Shown here: positions 16,406-25,169 of the stretch, one piece after another | How positions within the stretch are numbered: the first letter of the stretch is position 1 | Layout of the letters: each line of letters begins with the position of its first letter | Source: an uncultured Prevotellaceae bacterium | GTDB lineage: Bacteria; Bacteroidota; Bacteroidia; Bacteroidales; Bacteroidaceae | Assembly (NCBI GenBank): GCA_902776195.1 | Contig: CACYPF010000003.1 | Coordinates: 1 to 64,000, forward strand | Length of the DNA stretch: 64,000 bases | Reading direction: 5' to 3' | Translations under genes and position numbers: made by a program | Notes under the pieces: model-generated | Database searches by the model: none | The model's input: the letters and a program-made list of their open reading frames with translations, nothing else | What the model was told of the DNA's origin: nothing

Positions 16406-17119
16406 TTATTGTAATGCTTGTAAGTAACGTTTAATGGTCTCTTGAAGTCCCAGGTAGAGAGCATCGCATATCAAGGCATGTCCGATGCTCACCTCGTCCG
16501 TCCATGGAATCATCTCATGATAATAGTGCAGGTTCTCCAGCGAGAGGTCGTGTCCCGCATTCAGTCCCAGCCCGACCCTTCTTGCTTCCTCGGCGGCAGC
16601 GATGAACGGTGCGATGGCTGCGGCACGGTCGGCGGCATAGTGGGAGGCATAGGGCTCAGTGTACAGTTCCACGCGGTCGGCACCACATGCCTTGGCACCC
16701 TCCACCATCTTCGGGTCGGGATTGACGAAGATGCTCGTTCGGATACCGGCATCCTTGAATGTCTTGCAGACATCCTGAAGGAACGCTTTGTTCTCGATGG
16801 TGTCCCAACCGTGGTTACTCGTGATCTGGTCATGACCGTCAGGAACCAGTGTCACTTGCTTGGGAGTCACCTCCAATACCAGTTCGATGAACGAGTCGAT
16901 GGGGTTACCTTCGATATTGAACTCCGTGGTAATCAGCGGTTTCAGGTCGCGCACGTCTTGATAGCGGATGTGCCGCTCGTCAGGACGAGGGTGTACGGTG
17001 ATACCCTGTGCGCCAAACTGTTCTATGTCCCTTGCCACCGTCAATACGTTCGGGTTATTGCCACCTCTGGCATTGCGTAAGGTAGCTACTTTGTTGATAT
17101 TTACACTTAGTTTTGTCAT
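16406..17119 (-). CDS. pdxJ: Pyridoxine 5'-phosphate synthase
   Basis: PdxJ condenses 1-deoxy-D-xylulose 5-phosphate with 3-amino-2-oxopropyl phosphate to form PNP, the vitamin B6 precursor. The 237-residue TIM-barrel protein has the typical N-terminus [46 protein letters not shown], and the C-terminal [15 protein letters not shown] and SIGHALI. It heads a run pdxJ, DJ-1, ispD, recG with minimal gaps and diverges from nadK. A TATCTTTG -7 box is at 17194-17201. Confidence 0.95.
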   Translation of the reverse strand: MTKLSVNINKVATLRNARGGNNPNVLTVARDIEQFGAQGITVHPRPDERHIRYQDVRDLKPLITTEFNIEGNPIDSFIELVLEVTPKQVTLVPDGHDQITSNHGWDTIENKAFLQDVCKTFKDAGIRTSIFVNPDPKMVEGAKACGADRVELYTEPYASHYAADRAAAIAPFIAAAEEARRVGLGLNAGHDLSLENLHYYHEMIPWTDEVSIGHALICDALYLGLQETIKRYLQALQ

Positions 17120-17169
17120 TTTCTTGCTAATTTTGTCCTGTTGTTATGCGCTTTTTCACTAAAAATCCG

Positions 17170-17201
17170 TAACTTTGCGCACATAATACACGGCAAAGAT
17201 A
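17170..17201. promoter_or_regulatory. Divergent -7 boxes between pdxJ and nadK
   Basis: TAACTTTG on the plus strand (17170-17177) points to nadK. TATCTTTG on the minus strand (17194-17201) points to pdxJ, with a CAAA complement (TTTG) about 22 bp upstream of it. The -33 boxes are weak. Confidence 0.45.
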
Positions 17202-17243
17202 CAAAATGTTTGTCAAATAACGGCAAAAAAAGGAGATAATTTT

Positions 17244-18128
17244 ATGACCTCACGAAAACTACGGTTTGCCATTATCGGCAACACTTACCAGCCCAAGAAG
17301 TCGGTATCTATCATGAAGATACTGGCATGTCTCTCTGAGCGTAAGGCGGAAGTCTCTATGGAGAAGGAGTTTTTTCATTTCCTGCAGCACCAGCACATGG
17401 ATGTGAGGGTGGCGAGTGTTTTCGAGGGTTCCGCTTTTGATGCTGATTTTGTCATCTCCATGGGGGGTGACGGTACCTTCCTCCGTGCGGCAAGCATGGT
17501 GGGTGACAAGCAGATACCCATCCTTGGTGTGAACATGGGGCGGTTGGGTTTCCTTGCCGACATCAGTACGGGAGAGATAGAGCATATCGTTGAATCGATC
17601 TATGAGGGTGACTACTCCATAGAGACCCGTGCCGCCATTGCTGTCAAGACAGACGGCACCCCCCTGTCCGGTTACCATTGTGCCTTGAATGATGTCGCCA
17701 TCCTGAAGCGTGACAATGCTGCGATGATCTCGATCCGTACGACCGTCAACGGGGATTATCTGACGACGTATCAGGCTGATGGACTGGTGATTAGCACACC
17801 GACAGGCTCTACGGCTTATTCACTCTCCGTAGGCGGTCCTATCATCGTGCCGGGTACCTGCGTGTTCTCGATGACTGCCGTTGCCCCGCACTCCCTGAAC
17901 ATCCGTCCTATCGTCATTCCCGACAATGCGGAGATCAGTCTGACGGTAGAGAGCCGTTCGCATAATTTCCTCGTCGCCCTTGACGGTCGTTCCGAGAACT
18001 GCAGTGAGGGTACCCGCCTGACCCTGCGCAAGGCACCTTATTATGTGAAGGTTGTCAAGCGGGCAGGACAGCGTTATTTCCACACGCTGCGGGAGAAGAT
18101 GATGTGGGGTGCCGACCAGCGCAGCTGA
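17244..18128 (+). CDS. nadK: NAD kinase
   Basis: NAD kinase phosphorylates NAD to NADP. The 294-residue protein has the GGDGT motif at 74-78, LGVNMGRLGFLAD, the nucleotide motif ALNDVAI, and the glycine-rich TPTGSTAYSLSVGGPI region, followed by the C-terminal domain (APHSLNIRPIVIP). It is read away from pdxJ. Its 3' end converges on a remnant of a sensor kinase gene. Confidence 0.95.
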   Translation: MTSRKLRFAIIGNTYQPKKSVSIMKILACLSERKAEVSMEKEFFHFLQHQHMDVRVASVFEGSAFDADFVISMGGDGTFLRAASMVGDKQIPILGVNMGRLGFLADISTGEIEHIVESIYEGDYSIETRAAIAVKTDGTPLSGYHCALNDVAILKRDNAAMISIRTTVNGDYLTTYQADGLVISTPTGSTAYSLSVGGPIIVPGTCVFSMTAVAPHSLNIRPIVIPDNAEISLTVESRSHNFLVALDGRSENCSEGTRLTLRKAPYYVKVVKRAGQRYFHTLREKMMWGADQRS

Positions 18129-18439
18129 TCATGCGACAGGCAGTTTGAGGATGAAGCGGCTGCCCTCCTTGTAGGATGTGTCAAGTATGACATCGCCACC
18201 CATCTGAGTGCCATCTCCATGTTGCCCATCAGCGAATAAATGATCCCTCGCAGATGAGTGGCGTTATAGTATTCCTTCTCCGCATGCCGCTGCCTCATGT
18301 CGTTATGCATGAGGTTCGTCTTGCGTAAGGCACGGTAGAAATGGTTGTGGTTGACATCATACAGTACCTCATGCATCCACCCCTTGTAGTACATGGGCAG
18401 GTCGCCTTTGCTCAGGTAGTACTCCCGGTACCATCCCAA
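18129..18439 (-). pseudogene. Sensor histidine kinase remnant (internal deletion and frameshift)
   Basis: Two pieces of a kinase gene stand side by side in different frames. The 5' piece (EYYLSKGDLPMYYKGWMHEV through NATHLRGIIYSLMGN) looks like the helical sensor part of Prevotella two-component kinases. The 3' piece, read from about 18213 to the stop at 18129, gives GGDVILDTSYKEGSRF then ILKLPVA, the normal end of a HATPase domain. It closely resembles the end of the intact kinase at 33910-35946. The HisKA and most of the HATPase domain between them are gone. No start region remains upstream of 18439. Confidence 0.8.
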
Positions 18440-18488
18440 TAAGTGTTAATCTACTCCCATTCGTCGAACAACAGATATCGGAGCAATT

Positions 18489-18620
18489 GTAAATCAATTT
18501 GATTTACTTTGCAAATCAATTTGATTTACTCGGTAATTCAATTTGATTTACTCGGTAATTCAATTTGATTTACTCGGTAATTCAATTTGATTTACTTTGT
18601 AATTCAATTTGATTTACAAC
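18489..18620. repeat. 22-bp tandem repeat array, six units
   Basis: Six abutting 22-bp units begin at 18489, 18511, 18533, 18555, 18577 and 18599. The core is ATTCAATTTGATTTAC or AAATCAATTTGATTTAC, which is nearly self-complementary. Sister arrays of four units lie at 46967-47054 and 61170-61257. There are no spacers between units, so it is not a CRISPR. It fills the gap between the kinase remnant and the export operon. Confidence 0.95.
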
Positions 18621-18705
18621 ATCAGGGATATCACTTTACATGCGTATAAATAAATAAGGTGGAAATGTTAAATATCTCCTAACATGAAAAAAAGTCGCTG
18701 AAAAG

Positions 18706-18737
18706 TTTGGTTGGAAGCATTTTAATGACTACTTTTG
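18706..18737 (+). promoter_or_regulatory. Promoter of the export operon
   Basis: TTTG (18706-18709) and TACTTTTG (18730-18737) are 20 bp apart. The palindromic operator begins just after the -7 box, over the expected start point. Confidence 0.75.
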
Positions 18738-18738
18738 C

Positions 18739-18762
18739 AGTGTACTATTAAAGTGGTACACT
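18739..18762 (+). promoter_or_regulatory. Palindromic operator, YtrA/GntR type
   Basis: Inverted arms AGTGTAC (18739-18745) and GTACACT (18756-18762) flank the transcription start. Sites of this AGTGTA-TACACT type are known for YtrA-subfamily GntR repressors. The operon itself contains such a regulator (20463-20822), so autoregulation is likely. Confidence 0.75.
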
Positions 18763-18805
18763 ATTACAGACAGTAATTAACATTAATGATAAAAGGAAAG
18801 AACGT

Positions 18806-19621
18806 ATGATTAACGTTGAGAACATCAGTTTCAAGTACAAGGGTCAGAAGGCGCTTGTGTTTGACGGGTTCAGTCTCCAGCTGGAGGAGAACCGTATTTA
18901 TGGACTGCTCGGCAAGAACGGTACGGGTAAGTCGACACTGCTTTATCTGCTCACAGGACTGCTTCGTCCTGCAAAGGGTGTAGTTAGTTGCGATGGTATT
19001 GCCACCAGCAAGCGACAGCCGGAGATACTGCGTGACATGTTCCTCGTCACCGAGGAGTTCGACCTGCCACCTATCCGCTTGTCGGAGTTTGCCGACCTCA
19101 ACCGTCCTTTCTATCCCAAGTTCTCTGACGAGGTACTGGATAGTTGCTTGAAGGACTTTGAGTTAGACCGTCATGTGAAACTCAATGAGTTGTCGATGGG
19201 ACAGCGCAAGAAGGCATTTATGTCGTTCGCCCTTGCCACCAACACCAAGTACCTCTTCATGGACGAGCCTACCAACGGGTTGGATATCCCCTCGAAGTCG
19301 CAGTTCCGCAAGGTCATCGCACAGCACATGACAGAGGACCGTACCATTATTATCTCTACCCATCAGGTGCATGACGTGGAGCAGTTGCTCGACCACATCC
19401 TCATCCTCGACCAGCGCAGCATGCTGCTCAATGCATCCGTGCAGGAGATTACCGACAAGTACACCTTCGAGTATCGTGCCCCTCAGGAGATGGACGACAC
19501 CGTGCTCTATGCCGAGCCTACCCTGCAGGGTAATGCCGTCATCGCAGAGCGCAAGGCTGGTGATGCGGAGACACAGATCAACCTCGAACTATTGTTTAAC
19601 TTCAAAACGCAGACAAAATGA
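18806..19621 (+). CDS. ABC transporter ATP-binding protein
   Basis: This 271-residue cytoplasmic ATPase is of the type found with ABC-2 exporters. Walker A GKNGTGKST lies at 36-44, the signature LSMGQ at 129-133, Walker B YLFMDE at 149-154, and the switch His in STHQVHD follows. It is the first gene of a seven-gene operon controlled by the palindrome at 18739-18762. The next gene, a membrane protein, overlaps its stop by 4 bp, so the two should form one transporter. The substrate is unknown. In YtrA-controlled operons of other bacteria the transporters respond to cell-wall active peptides, which is only an analogy here. Confidence 0.93.
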   Translation: MINVENISFKYKGQKALVFDGFSLQLEENRIYGLLGKNGTGKSTLLYLLTGLLRPAKGVVSCDGIATSKRQPEILRDMFLVTEEFDLPPIRLSEFADLNRPFYPKFSDEVLDSCLKDFELDRHVKLNELSMGQRKKAFMSFALATNTKYLFMDEPTNGLDIPSKSQFRKVIAQHMTEDRTIIISTHQVHDVEQLLDHILILDQRSMLLNASVQEITDKYTFEYRAPQEMDDTVLYAEPTLQGNAVIAERKAGDAETQINLELLFNFKTQTK

Positions 19622-20466
19622 AAAACTTCGATTTCCATAGATTTGCTTTGACCTTTAAGAGTCAGTTGCTGATGGGACGCAACTTCTGGTTGAGACTGTT
19701 CCTTATCTTCTTCCTCGTGTTGTTCTTCATGGAGATGCTCATGACAGAAGTGGGGGAAGTCATTTACAATGGTCAGGATATTTATAAGATGCGAGTTGAT
19801 AATGCCGTCAATTTCAGTATAACCTTCTTCGTCTTCTCCATGCTCTTTGGTGCTACGGGTATTTTCTCCGTGTTAAAAGACACTCGCAAGCGTATTGCCT
19901 ATCTGATGTTCCCAGCCTCCAACTTGGAGAAGTATATCAGTTGCTGGGTCATGTCGACCTTCGTAGTCGCTATCGTGACCTTTGTCGCTTTCTTCTGTGC
20001 TGATACCATCCGCACGTTGATGGCACCAGCATTCGGACGTGAGATGATTTGGGGAGTACCCTCTTTCCTAAGTCAGATAACACCAAACATCCATGAGCTG
20101 GTGACAACTACCAATACCGATCAAGTCTGTCACTGGTGGGATGTATTCTTCTTAGTGACTGGGTGCGTTCTCTTTTTCCACTCCCTGTATATGTTAGGAG
20201 GGACTGCGTTCCGTCGTCAGCAGTTCTTGATGACAACATTGTTCATAGTGTTGTGCTTTATCATCATCGTGAACGTACTTCATCACATCGACTTTGAAGG
20301 TAATATTAACCTCTTGCGTTATGATGAGCAGAACGGTCTCCAGGTACATCCGGCAACGTATGTCATCATGGTGTGTCTGTATCTCTTGACTTGTTTCAAC
20401 TACTGGTTGAGTTACCGTATCTTCTGCCGTGTACAGGCGATTAACAATAAATGGTTGAACGTATGA
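19618..20466 (+). CDS. Membrane protein, probable ABC permease
   Basis: This 282-residue integral membrane protein has about six hydrophobic helices, at roughly residues 20-45, 65-85, 110-135, 185-200, 205-225 and 245-265. It resembles the membrane partner of ABC-2 type exporters by size and position, but it has no motif that I can name. It overlaps the ATPase gene before it by 4 bp and the regulator gene after it by 4 bp (ATGA), so all three are translationally coupled. Confidence 0.82.
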   Translation: MKNFDFHRFALTFKSQLLMGRNFWLRLFLIFFLVLFFMEMLMTEVGEVIYNGQDIYKMRVDNAVNFSITFFVFSMLFGATGIFSVLKDTRKRIAYLMFPASNLEKYISCWVMSTFVVAIVTFVAFFCADTIRTLMAPAFGREMIWGVPSFLSQITPNIHELVTTTNTDQVCHWWDVFFLVTGCVLFFHSLYMLGGTAFRRQQFLMTTLFIVLCFIIIVNVLHHIDFEGNINLLRYDEQNGLQVHPATYVIMVCLYLLTCFNYWLSYRIFCRVQAINNKWLNV

Positions 20467-20822
20467 CATTTAACAACGAGAAAGCGATATATGTCCAGAT
20501 GGCTGACCGCCTCTGTGACGAGATTCTTGCCGGCACCTATAAGGATGACGACCGCATCCCCTCTGTCCGCGAGTATGCCGTGATGCTGGAGGTGAATACC
20601 AATACGGCAGTGAAGGCATACGACGAGCTGGCTCGCGCGAACATTATATATAATAAGAGGGGACTGGGCTACTTCGTGACCCCTGGTGCGAGGGAGCAGA
20701 TCCTGCAGGTCCGCAAGAAGGAGTTCATGGAACAGAAGATGCCGGAGATGTTCCGGCAGATGAGACTCTTGGGAATCAGTAAGGAGGAGGTCTGCAACCT
20801 TTTCGATAGCAATAACGTCTAA
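20463..20822 (+). CDS. GntR family regulator (YtrA-like)
   Basis: This 119-residue DNA-binding protein has an N-terminal winged helix-turn-helix (IYVQMADRLCDEILAG, then RIPSVREYAVMLEVNTNTAVKAYDEL) and a short helical C-terminus. There is no large ligand domain, which is the YtrA subfamily layout. I chose the ATG at 20463, which overlaps the permease stop, over an ATG 12 bp upstream, because MTFNNEKAIYVQ fits the family. It probably represses its own operon through the palindrome at 18739-18762. Confidence 0.92.
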   Translation: MTFNNEKAIYVQMADRLCDEILAGTYKDDDRIPSVREYAVMLEVNTNTAVKAYDELARANIIYNKRGLGYFVTPGAREQILQVRKKEFMEQKMPEMFRQMRLLGISKEEVCNLFDSNNV

Positions 20823-20831
20823 GAGACAGAT

Positions 20832-21518
20832 ATGATACACTTAAAAGACATCAACAAGACCTATCAGGGTGCCCAGCCGCTCCATGTGCTGAAAGGAATC
20901 TCACTCGATATCCAGAAAGGGGAGTTCGTCAGCATCATGGGAGCATCGGGCTCCGGCAAGTCTACCTTATTGAATATATTGGGTATTCTTGACAACTATG
21001 ACAGTGGGGAGTACCTGCTCAATGGGGTTCCCATCTGGAACCTCTCCGAGTCGAAAGCGGCTGAGTATCGGAACCACATGATTGGATTCATCTTCCAGTC
21101 GTTCAACCTGATCTCCTTCAAGACAGCAGTAGAGAATGTGGAGTTGCCGCTCTTCTATCAAGGGGTGTCGCGTAAGAAGCGGCACACCCTTGCGCTGGAA
21201 TACCTAGATCGCCTAGGTCTACTAGACTGGGCAGAGCATTATCCCAACGAACTCTCGGGTGGACAGAAACAGCGTGTCGCCATCGCCCGTGCACTCATCA
21301 CCAAACCCCAGATTATCCTTGCCGACGAGCCGACAGGTGCGCTCGACTCCAAGACGAGCGTGGAGGTGATGCAGTTGCTCAAACAGCTGAATGCCGACGA
21401 GGGAATGACACAGATTATCGTGACCCACGACCCTAATGTGGGCGCACAGACGAACCGCATCATCAGAATCAAAGATGGAGTTATTGAAGGAGATATGGCA
21501 GACAGCGCAGCGCAATAA
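20832..21518 (+). CDS. MacB/LolD-type ABC ATPase
   Basis: This 228-residue ATPase of the MacB/LolD/FtsE group has Walker A GASGSGKST near 38-46, the characteristic FQSFNLI after the Q loop, the signature LSGGQKQRVAIARAL, and Walker B ILADEPTGALD. It pairs with the two FtsX-like permeases that follow. The permease start lies inside its last codons, with a 44-bp overlap. Confidence 0.94.
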   Translation: MIHLKDINKTYQGAQPLHVLKGISLDIQKGEFVSIMGASGSGKSTLLNILGILDNYDSGEYLLNGVPIWNLSESKAAEYRNHMIGFIFQSFNLISFKTAVENVELPLFYQGVSRKKRHTLALEYLDRLGLLDWAEHYPNELSGGQKQRVAIARALITKPQIILADEPTGALDSKTSVEVMQLLKQLNADEGMTQIIVTHDPNVGAQTNRIIRIKDGVIEGDMADSAAQ

Positions 21519-22728
21519 GTTGCGTACCGGACTGACGGGCTTTGCGGTGGCATGGGGCATCTTCATGCTCATCGTACTGTTGGGGGCAGGTAACGGACTC
21601 ATCAATGCGAACCTGCAGCAGAGCGAGCGTTTCCTCTCTAACTCGATGGTCGTGTTCGGTGGTCAGACGACCAAGCCGTACCAGGGTATGAAGGAGGGTC
21701 GTTACATCAGTCTGCAGACCAGGGACGTGGAAGCGACCGATGCGGAGTTCAAGGAGAACATCGACGAGGTGGGAGCACGCTACAGCATCTCCGCCACCAT
21801 CTCCTATAACCAGGAGTACCTCAGTACGACGGTCCTTGGTGTCTATCCTAACCATCCGAAGATTGACAAGATGGAAATGCTGGATGGACGGTTTATCAAC
21901 GACCTCGACCAGCAGGGAAAACGTAAGGTGCTGGTGCTGAGCAATAAGCAGGCGAAGGAGCTGAATCCCAAAGACTATCGCTCTTTGCTGGGGCAATATG
22001 TGAAAGTGAATAATTTCATGTTCCAGGTAGTAGGCATCTATAAGGATGATGAGGATGAGCAGGCAACGGCTTTCTCTGCTTACTCAGCCATCAAGAGCAT
22101 CTATGGTGCCAATACGGATGATGCGGGAAATATAGAGTTTACCTTTCATGGACTGAATACGGAGAAGGCAAACGAGGACTTTGAGGAGGGCTACCGCCAC
22201 CGTATCAATGCCAACCATCAGGTACATCCTGAGGACGAGAGTGCTGTCTGGCTGTGGAACCGCTATACGCAGAACCTCCAGATGCAGCAGGGTATCGGTA
22301 TTATCCGGACGGCATTGTGGATCGTGGGATTATTCACCTTGCTGAGCGGTATCGTGGGTGTGTCGAACATCATGCTGATTACCGTCAAGGAACGCACCCA
22401 TGAGTTCGGCATCCGAAAGGCGATTGGTGCCAAGCCGTGGAGCATCCTCCGCCTGATTATCGTGGAGAGTGTCATCATCACCACCTTCTTTGGATATATA
22501 GGAATGGTATTGGGTGTTTGTGCCAATGAGTATATGGATGCGACAGTAGGACATGACACCATTGACACAGGACTCTTCAAGGCGACGATGTTCCTGAACC
22601 CTACCGTAGGTCTTGATGTGTGCTTCGAGGCGACCATGGTCATGGTCATCGCAGGAACCATCGCAGGACTCATCCCAGCCTATAAAGCATCACGAATCCG
22701 CCCCATCGAGGCATTAAGAGCAGACTGA
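21475..22728 (+). CDS. MacB-like ABC permease (first of two)
   Basis: This 417-residue permease has the MacB layout: one N-terminal membrane helix (about 20-42), a large periplasmic MacB_PCD domain (about 45-285), and a C-terminal FtsX domain with three helices containing SGIVGVSNIMLITVKERTHEFGIRKAIGA. I chose the ATG at 21475 (MELLKEIWQTAQRNKLRTGL) because it matches the family start; the frame is open 39 bp further upstream. It probably forms a heterodimer with the next permease. Confidence 0.92.
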   Translation: MELLKEIWQTAQRNKLRTGLTGFAVAWGIFMLIVLLGAGNGLINANLQQSERFLSNSMVVFGGQTTKPYQGMKEGRYISLQTRDVEATDAEFKENIDEVGARYSISATISYNQEYLSTTVLGVYPNHPKIDKMEMLDGRFINDLDQQGKRKVLVLSNKQAKELNPKDYRSLLGQYVKVNNFMFQVVGIYKDDEDEQATAFSAYSAIKSIYGANTDDAGNIEFTFHGLNTEKANEDFEEGYRHRINANHQVHPEDESAVWLWNRYTQNLQMQQGIGIIRTALWIVGLFTLLSGIVGVSNIMLITVKERTHEFGIRKAIGAKPWSILRLIIVESVIITTFFGYIGMVLGVCANEYMDATVGHDTIDTGLFKATMFLNPTVGLDVCFEATMVMVIAGTIAGLIPAYKASRIRPIEALRAD

Positions 22729-22730
22729 TT

Positions 22731-23984
22731 ATGAGAGTAGATTTAGACAGTTACAGAGAAATACTGGATACGCTGACTCGTAATAAGTCACGTTCCTTCC
22801 TCACAGGTTTCGGCGTGTTCTGGGGTGTCTTCATGCTCATCGCCCTGATAGGTGGCGGGCAGGGACTGAAGGAGATGCTGCAAAGTAACTTTGAGGGCTT
22901 TGCCACGAATACGGTCATGATATGGTCGCAACAGACGACGAAGCCCTATAAGGGTTTCCGCAAGGGTCGCTGGTGGACGATGGACGAGAAAGATATTGAT
23001 CGCCTGCGCCAGCGTGTGCCGGAGTTGGATGTGGTGGCACCTATCTTGTTCTCACCTTGGGGGAAAAGCAATACCGCCTATTATGGAGAGCAGCGTACGG
23101 TACCACGCATACAGGGTGTCACACCGGAATATGCCGATGTGGTTGCTCCCAAGATGTACTATGGCCGGTTCATTAACGAGGTGGATATCCTGGAGCACAG
23201 AAAGGTCTGCGTGTTGGGTAAAAAGATTTACAAGGACCTCTTCAAGGAGGGTGGTGACCCCTGTGGCAAGAGCATCCGTGTGGACTCCACCTATTATGAG
23301 GTCATCGGTGTGGATTATAATTCGGCAGGCATCAATTTCAACGGTCGTGCCGAGGAGAAGATCACATTGCCGCTGACACTGGTGCAACAGACCTATAACA
23401 GGGGGACGGAGATAGACCTCATCGCCGCTACCGGTCGTCCGGGGACCGTGATGAGTAAGCTGTCACCACGCATCCGTGAGACGATAGCCAGAGCCCACTT
23501 TGTGGACCCGACGGATGAGCAGGGGGCGATGGTGTTCAATACGGAAGTGCTCTTCCAGATGCTTGACAATCTCTTCAAGGGTGTCAACTTCCTCATCTGG
23601 CTGGTAGGTCTCGGTACGCTGCTTGCCGGTGCCATCGGTGTCTCGAACATCATGATGGTGACGGTGCGTGAGCGGACAACGGAGATAGGAATCCGTCGTG
23701 CCATCGGTGCCACTCCAAGGATGATCTTGTCACAGATCATCTCTGAGAGTATCGTACTGACCCTGGTGGCAGGTATGAGTGGCATCCTCTTTGCCGTCTT
23801 TATATTACAGATGTTAGAGTTAGGCAATACAGAGGATGGCATCTTGACGGCACACTTCCAGGTAGGCTTCTGGACAGCCATTGTCGCAGCCCTGATGGTG
23901 AGTCTGATGGGTGTGCTGGCAGGACTGGCTCCTGCGGCACGTGCCATGAGCATCAAACCTGTTGATGCCATGCGGGATGAATAA
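22731..23984 (+). CDS. MacB-like ABC permease (second of two)
   Basis: This 417-residue paralogue of the preceding permease has the same layout: N-terminal helix (about 20-40), periplasmic domain, and FtsX domain with GAIGVSNIMMVTVRERTTEIGIRRAIGA. It starts 2 bp after the first permease. A TCTAGA array separates it from the adaptor gene. Confidence 0.93.
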   Translation: MRVDLDSYREILDTLTRNKSRSFLTGFGVFWGVFMLIALIGGGQGLKEMLQSNFEGFATNTVMIWSQQTTKPYKGFRKGRWWTMDEKDIDRLRQRVPELDVVAPILFSPWGKSNTAYYGEQRTVPRIQGVTPEYADVVAPKMYYGRFINEVDILEHRKVCVLGKKIYKDLFKEGGDPCGKSIRVDSTYYEVIGVDYNSAGINFNGRAEEKITLPLTLVQQTYNRGTEIDLIAATGRPGTVMSKLSPRIRETIARAHFVDPTDEQGAMVFNTEVLFQMLDNLFKGVNFLIWLVGLGTLLAGAIGVSNIMMVTVRERTTEIGIRRAIGATPRMILSQIISESIVLTLVAGMSGILFAVFILQMLELGNTEDGILTAHFQVGFWTAIVAALMVSLMGVLAGLAPAARAMSIKPVDAMRDE

Positions 23985-24020
23985 TCTAGATAATTCTAGA
24001 ACGTTCTAGATACTATAGAA
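23985..24020. repeat. TCTAGA / CTATAG array inside the export operon
   Basis: The array starts at the stop codon of the second permease. Three TCTAGA words at 10-bp spacing are followed by a CTATAGA word. It lies in the only larger gap of the operon, before the adaptor gene. Confidence 0.8.
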
Positions 24021-24053
24021 TCATTAGAAAGAATAAATAAAAAGCAACATCAT

Positions 24054-25166
24054 ATGAAAAAGTACAAGAAACTGATTATCGCAACCATCATTGCTTTGAT
24101 CTTCATCGGAACCTTCGTGTTCCTGTGGCAGAAGTCACAACCCAAAGAGATAGTGTATAACGAGTTCACTCCTGAGATGAACGAGGTGAAGAAGACAACG
24201 ATTATCACAGGAAAGATAGAACCTCGTAATGAGGTGAATGTCAAGCCGCAGATTGGTGGTATCATCACCGACCTTTATAAGGAACCGGGTGACTATGTGC
24301 AGGCGGGTGAGGTGATAGCCAAGGTGAAGGTGATCCCTGACATGGGACAGCTCAGTTCTGCGGAGAGCCGTGTGCGTCTTGCCAGTCTGAACCTCAAACA
24401 GGCACAGGTGGACTATGAGCGTGAGAAGAGTCTCTACGACCAGCAACTGGTGTCTGCCGATGAGTTTGACAAGATCAGGCAGAAGATGGACCAGGCGAAG
24501 GAGGAGGTGGCTGCCTCTCAGGATGCGTTGCAGGTGGTCCGTGACGGTGTGTCGAAATCGAATGCCAGTGCATCGTCCACCCTTATCCGTTCTACCATCA
24601 GCGGTGTCATCCTGGACATCCCTGTCAAGGTGGGTAACTCCGTGATCAACAGCAACACGTTCAACGACGGTACCACCATCGCCTCGGTAGCGAATATGAA
24701 CGACCTCATCTTCCGTGGTAATATCGACGAGACGGAGGTGGGACGGCTGTATAACGGCATACCCATGAAGATCACGATTGGTGCCTTGCAGGACCTGACG
24801 TTCGACGCGTCGTTGGAGTATATCTCCCCGAAGGCGACCGATAACAATGGTGCCAACCAGTTTGAGATCAAGGCAGCGGTGAAGGTCGGTAAGGATGATA
24901 AACTGCGCTCCGGTTACTCTGCCAATGCGGAGATTGTCCTGTCGTCAGTCCAGAAGGCACTGACCATTCCGGAGAGTGCCATTGAGTTCTCTGGCGACTC
25001 TACCTTCGTCTATGTCATCAAGGGGAAGGGCGGTAAGAAGGAATACGAGCGCCGGCAGGTGGAGACGGGACTCAGCGACGGTGTGAATATTGAGATCAAG
25101 AAGGGACTTACCGCCAAAGACAAGGTGCGTGGTCCGCAGATAGTGGCAGATAACAAGGAGGAGTAA
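24054..25166 (+). CDS. MacA/HlyD-type periplasmic adaptor
   Basis: This 370-residue membrane-fusion protein has an N-terminal membrane anchor (about 5-24), a biotinyl-lipoyl half domain with GKIEPRNEVNVKPQIGG, a helical hairpin (about 100-165), the second lipoyl half (ISGVILDIPVKVGNSV), and beta-barrel and membrane-proximal domains. It should link the MacB-like permeases in the inner membrane to the TolC-like channel encoded next, 3 bp downstream. Confidence 0.93.
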   Translation: MKKYKKLIIATIIALIFIGTFVFLWQKSQPKEIVYNEFTPEMNEVKKTTIITGKIEPRNEVNVKPQIGGIITDLYKEPGDYVQAGEVIAKVKVIPDMGQLSSAESRVRLASLNLKQAQVDYEREKSLYDQQLVSADEFDKIRQKMDQAKEEVAASQDALQVVRDGVSKSNASASSTLIRSTISGVILDIPVKVGNSVINSNTFNDGTTIASVANMNDLIFRGNIDETEVGRLYNGIPMKITIGALQDLTFDASLEYISPKATDNNGANQFEIKAAVKVGKDDKLRSGYSANAEIVLSSVQKALTIPESAIEFSGDSTFVYVIKGKGGKKEYERRQVETGLSDGVNIEIKKGLTAKDKVRGPQIVADNKEE

Positions 25167-25169
25167 GCG

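Noticed and set aside
18489-18620. Possible CRISPR array
   Set aside because: The 22-bp units abut without spacers and no cas genes are present; it is a plain tandem repeat.
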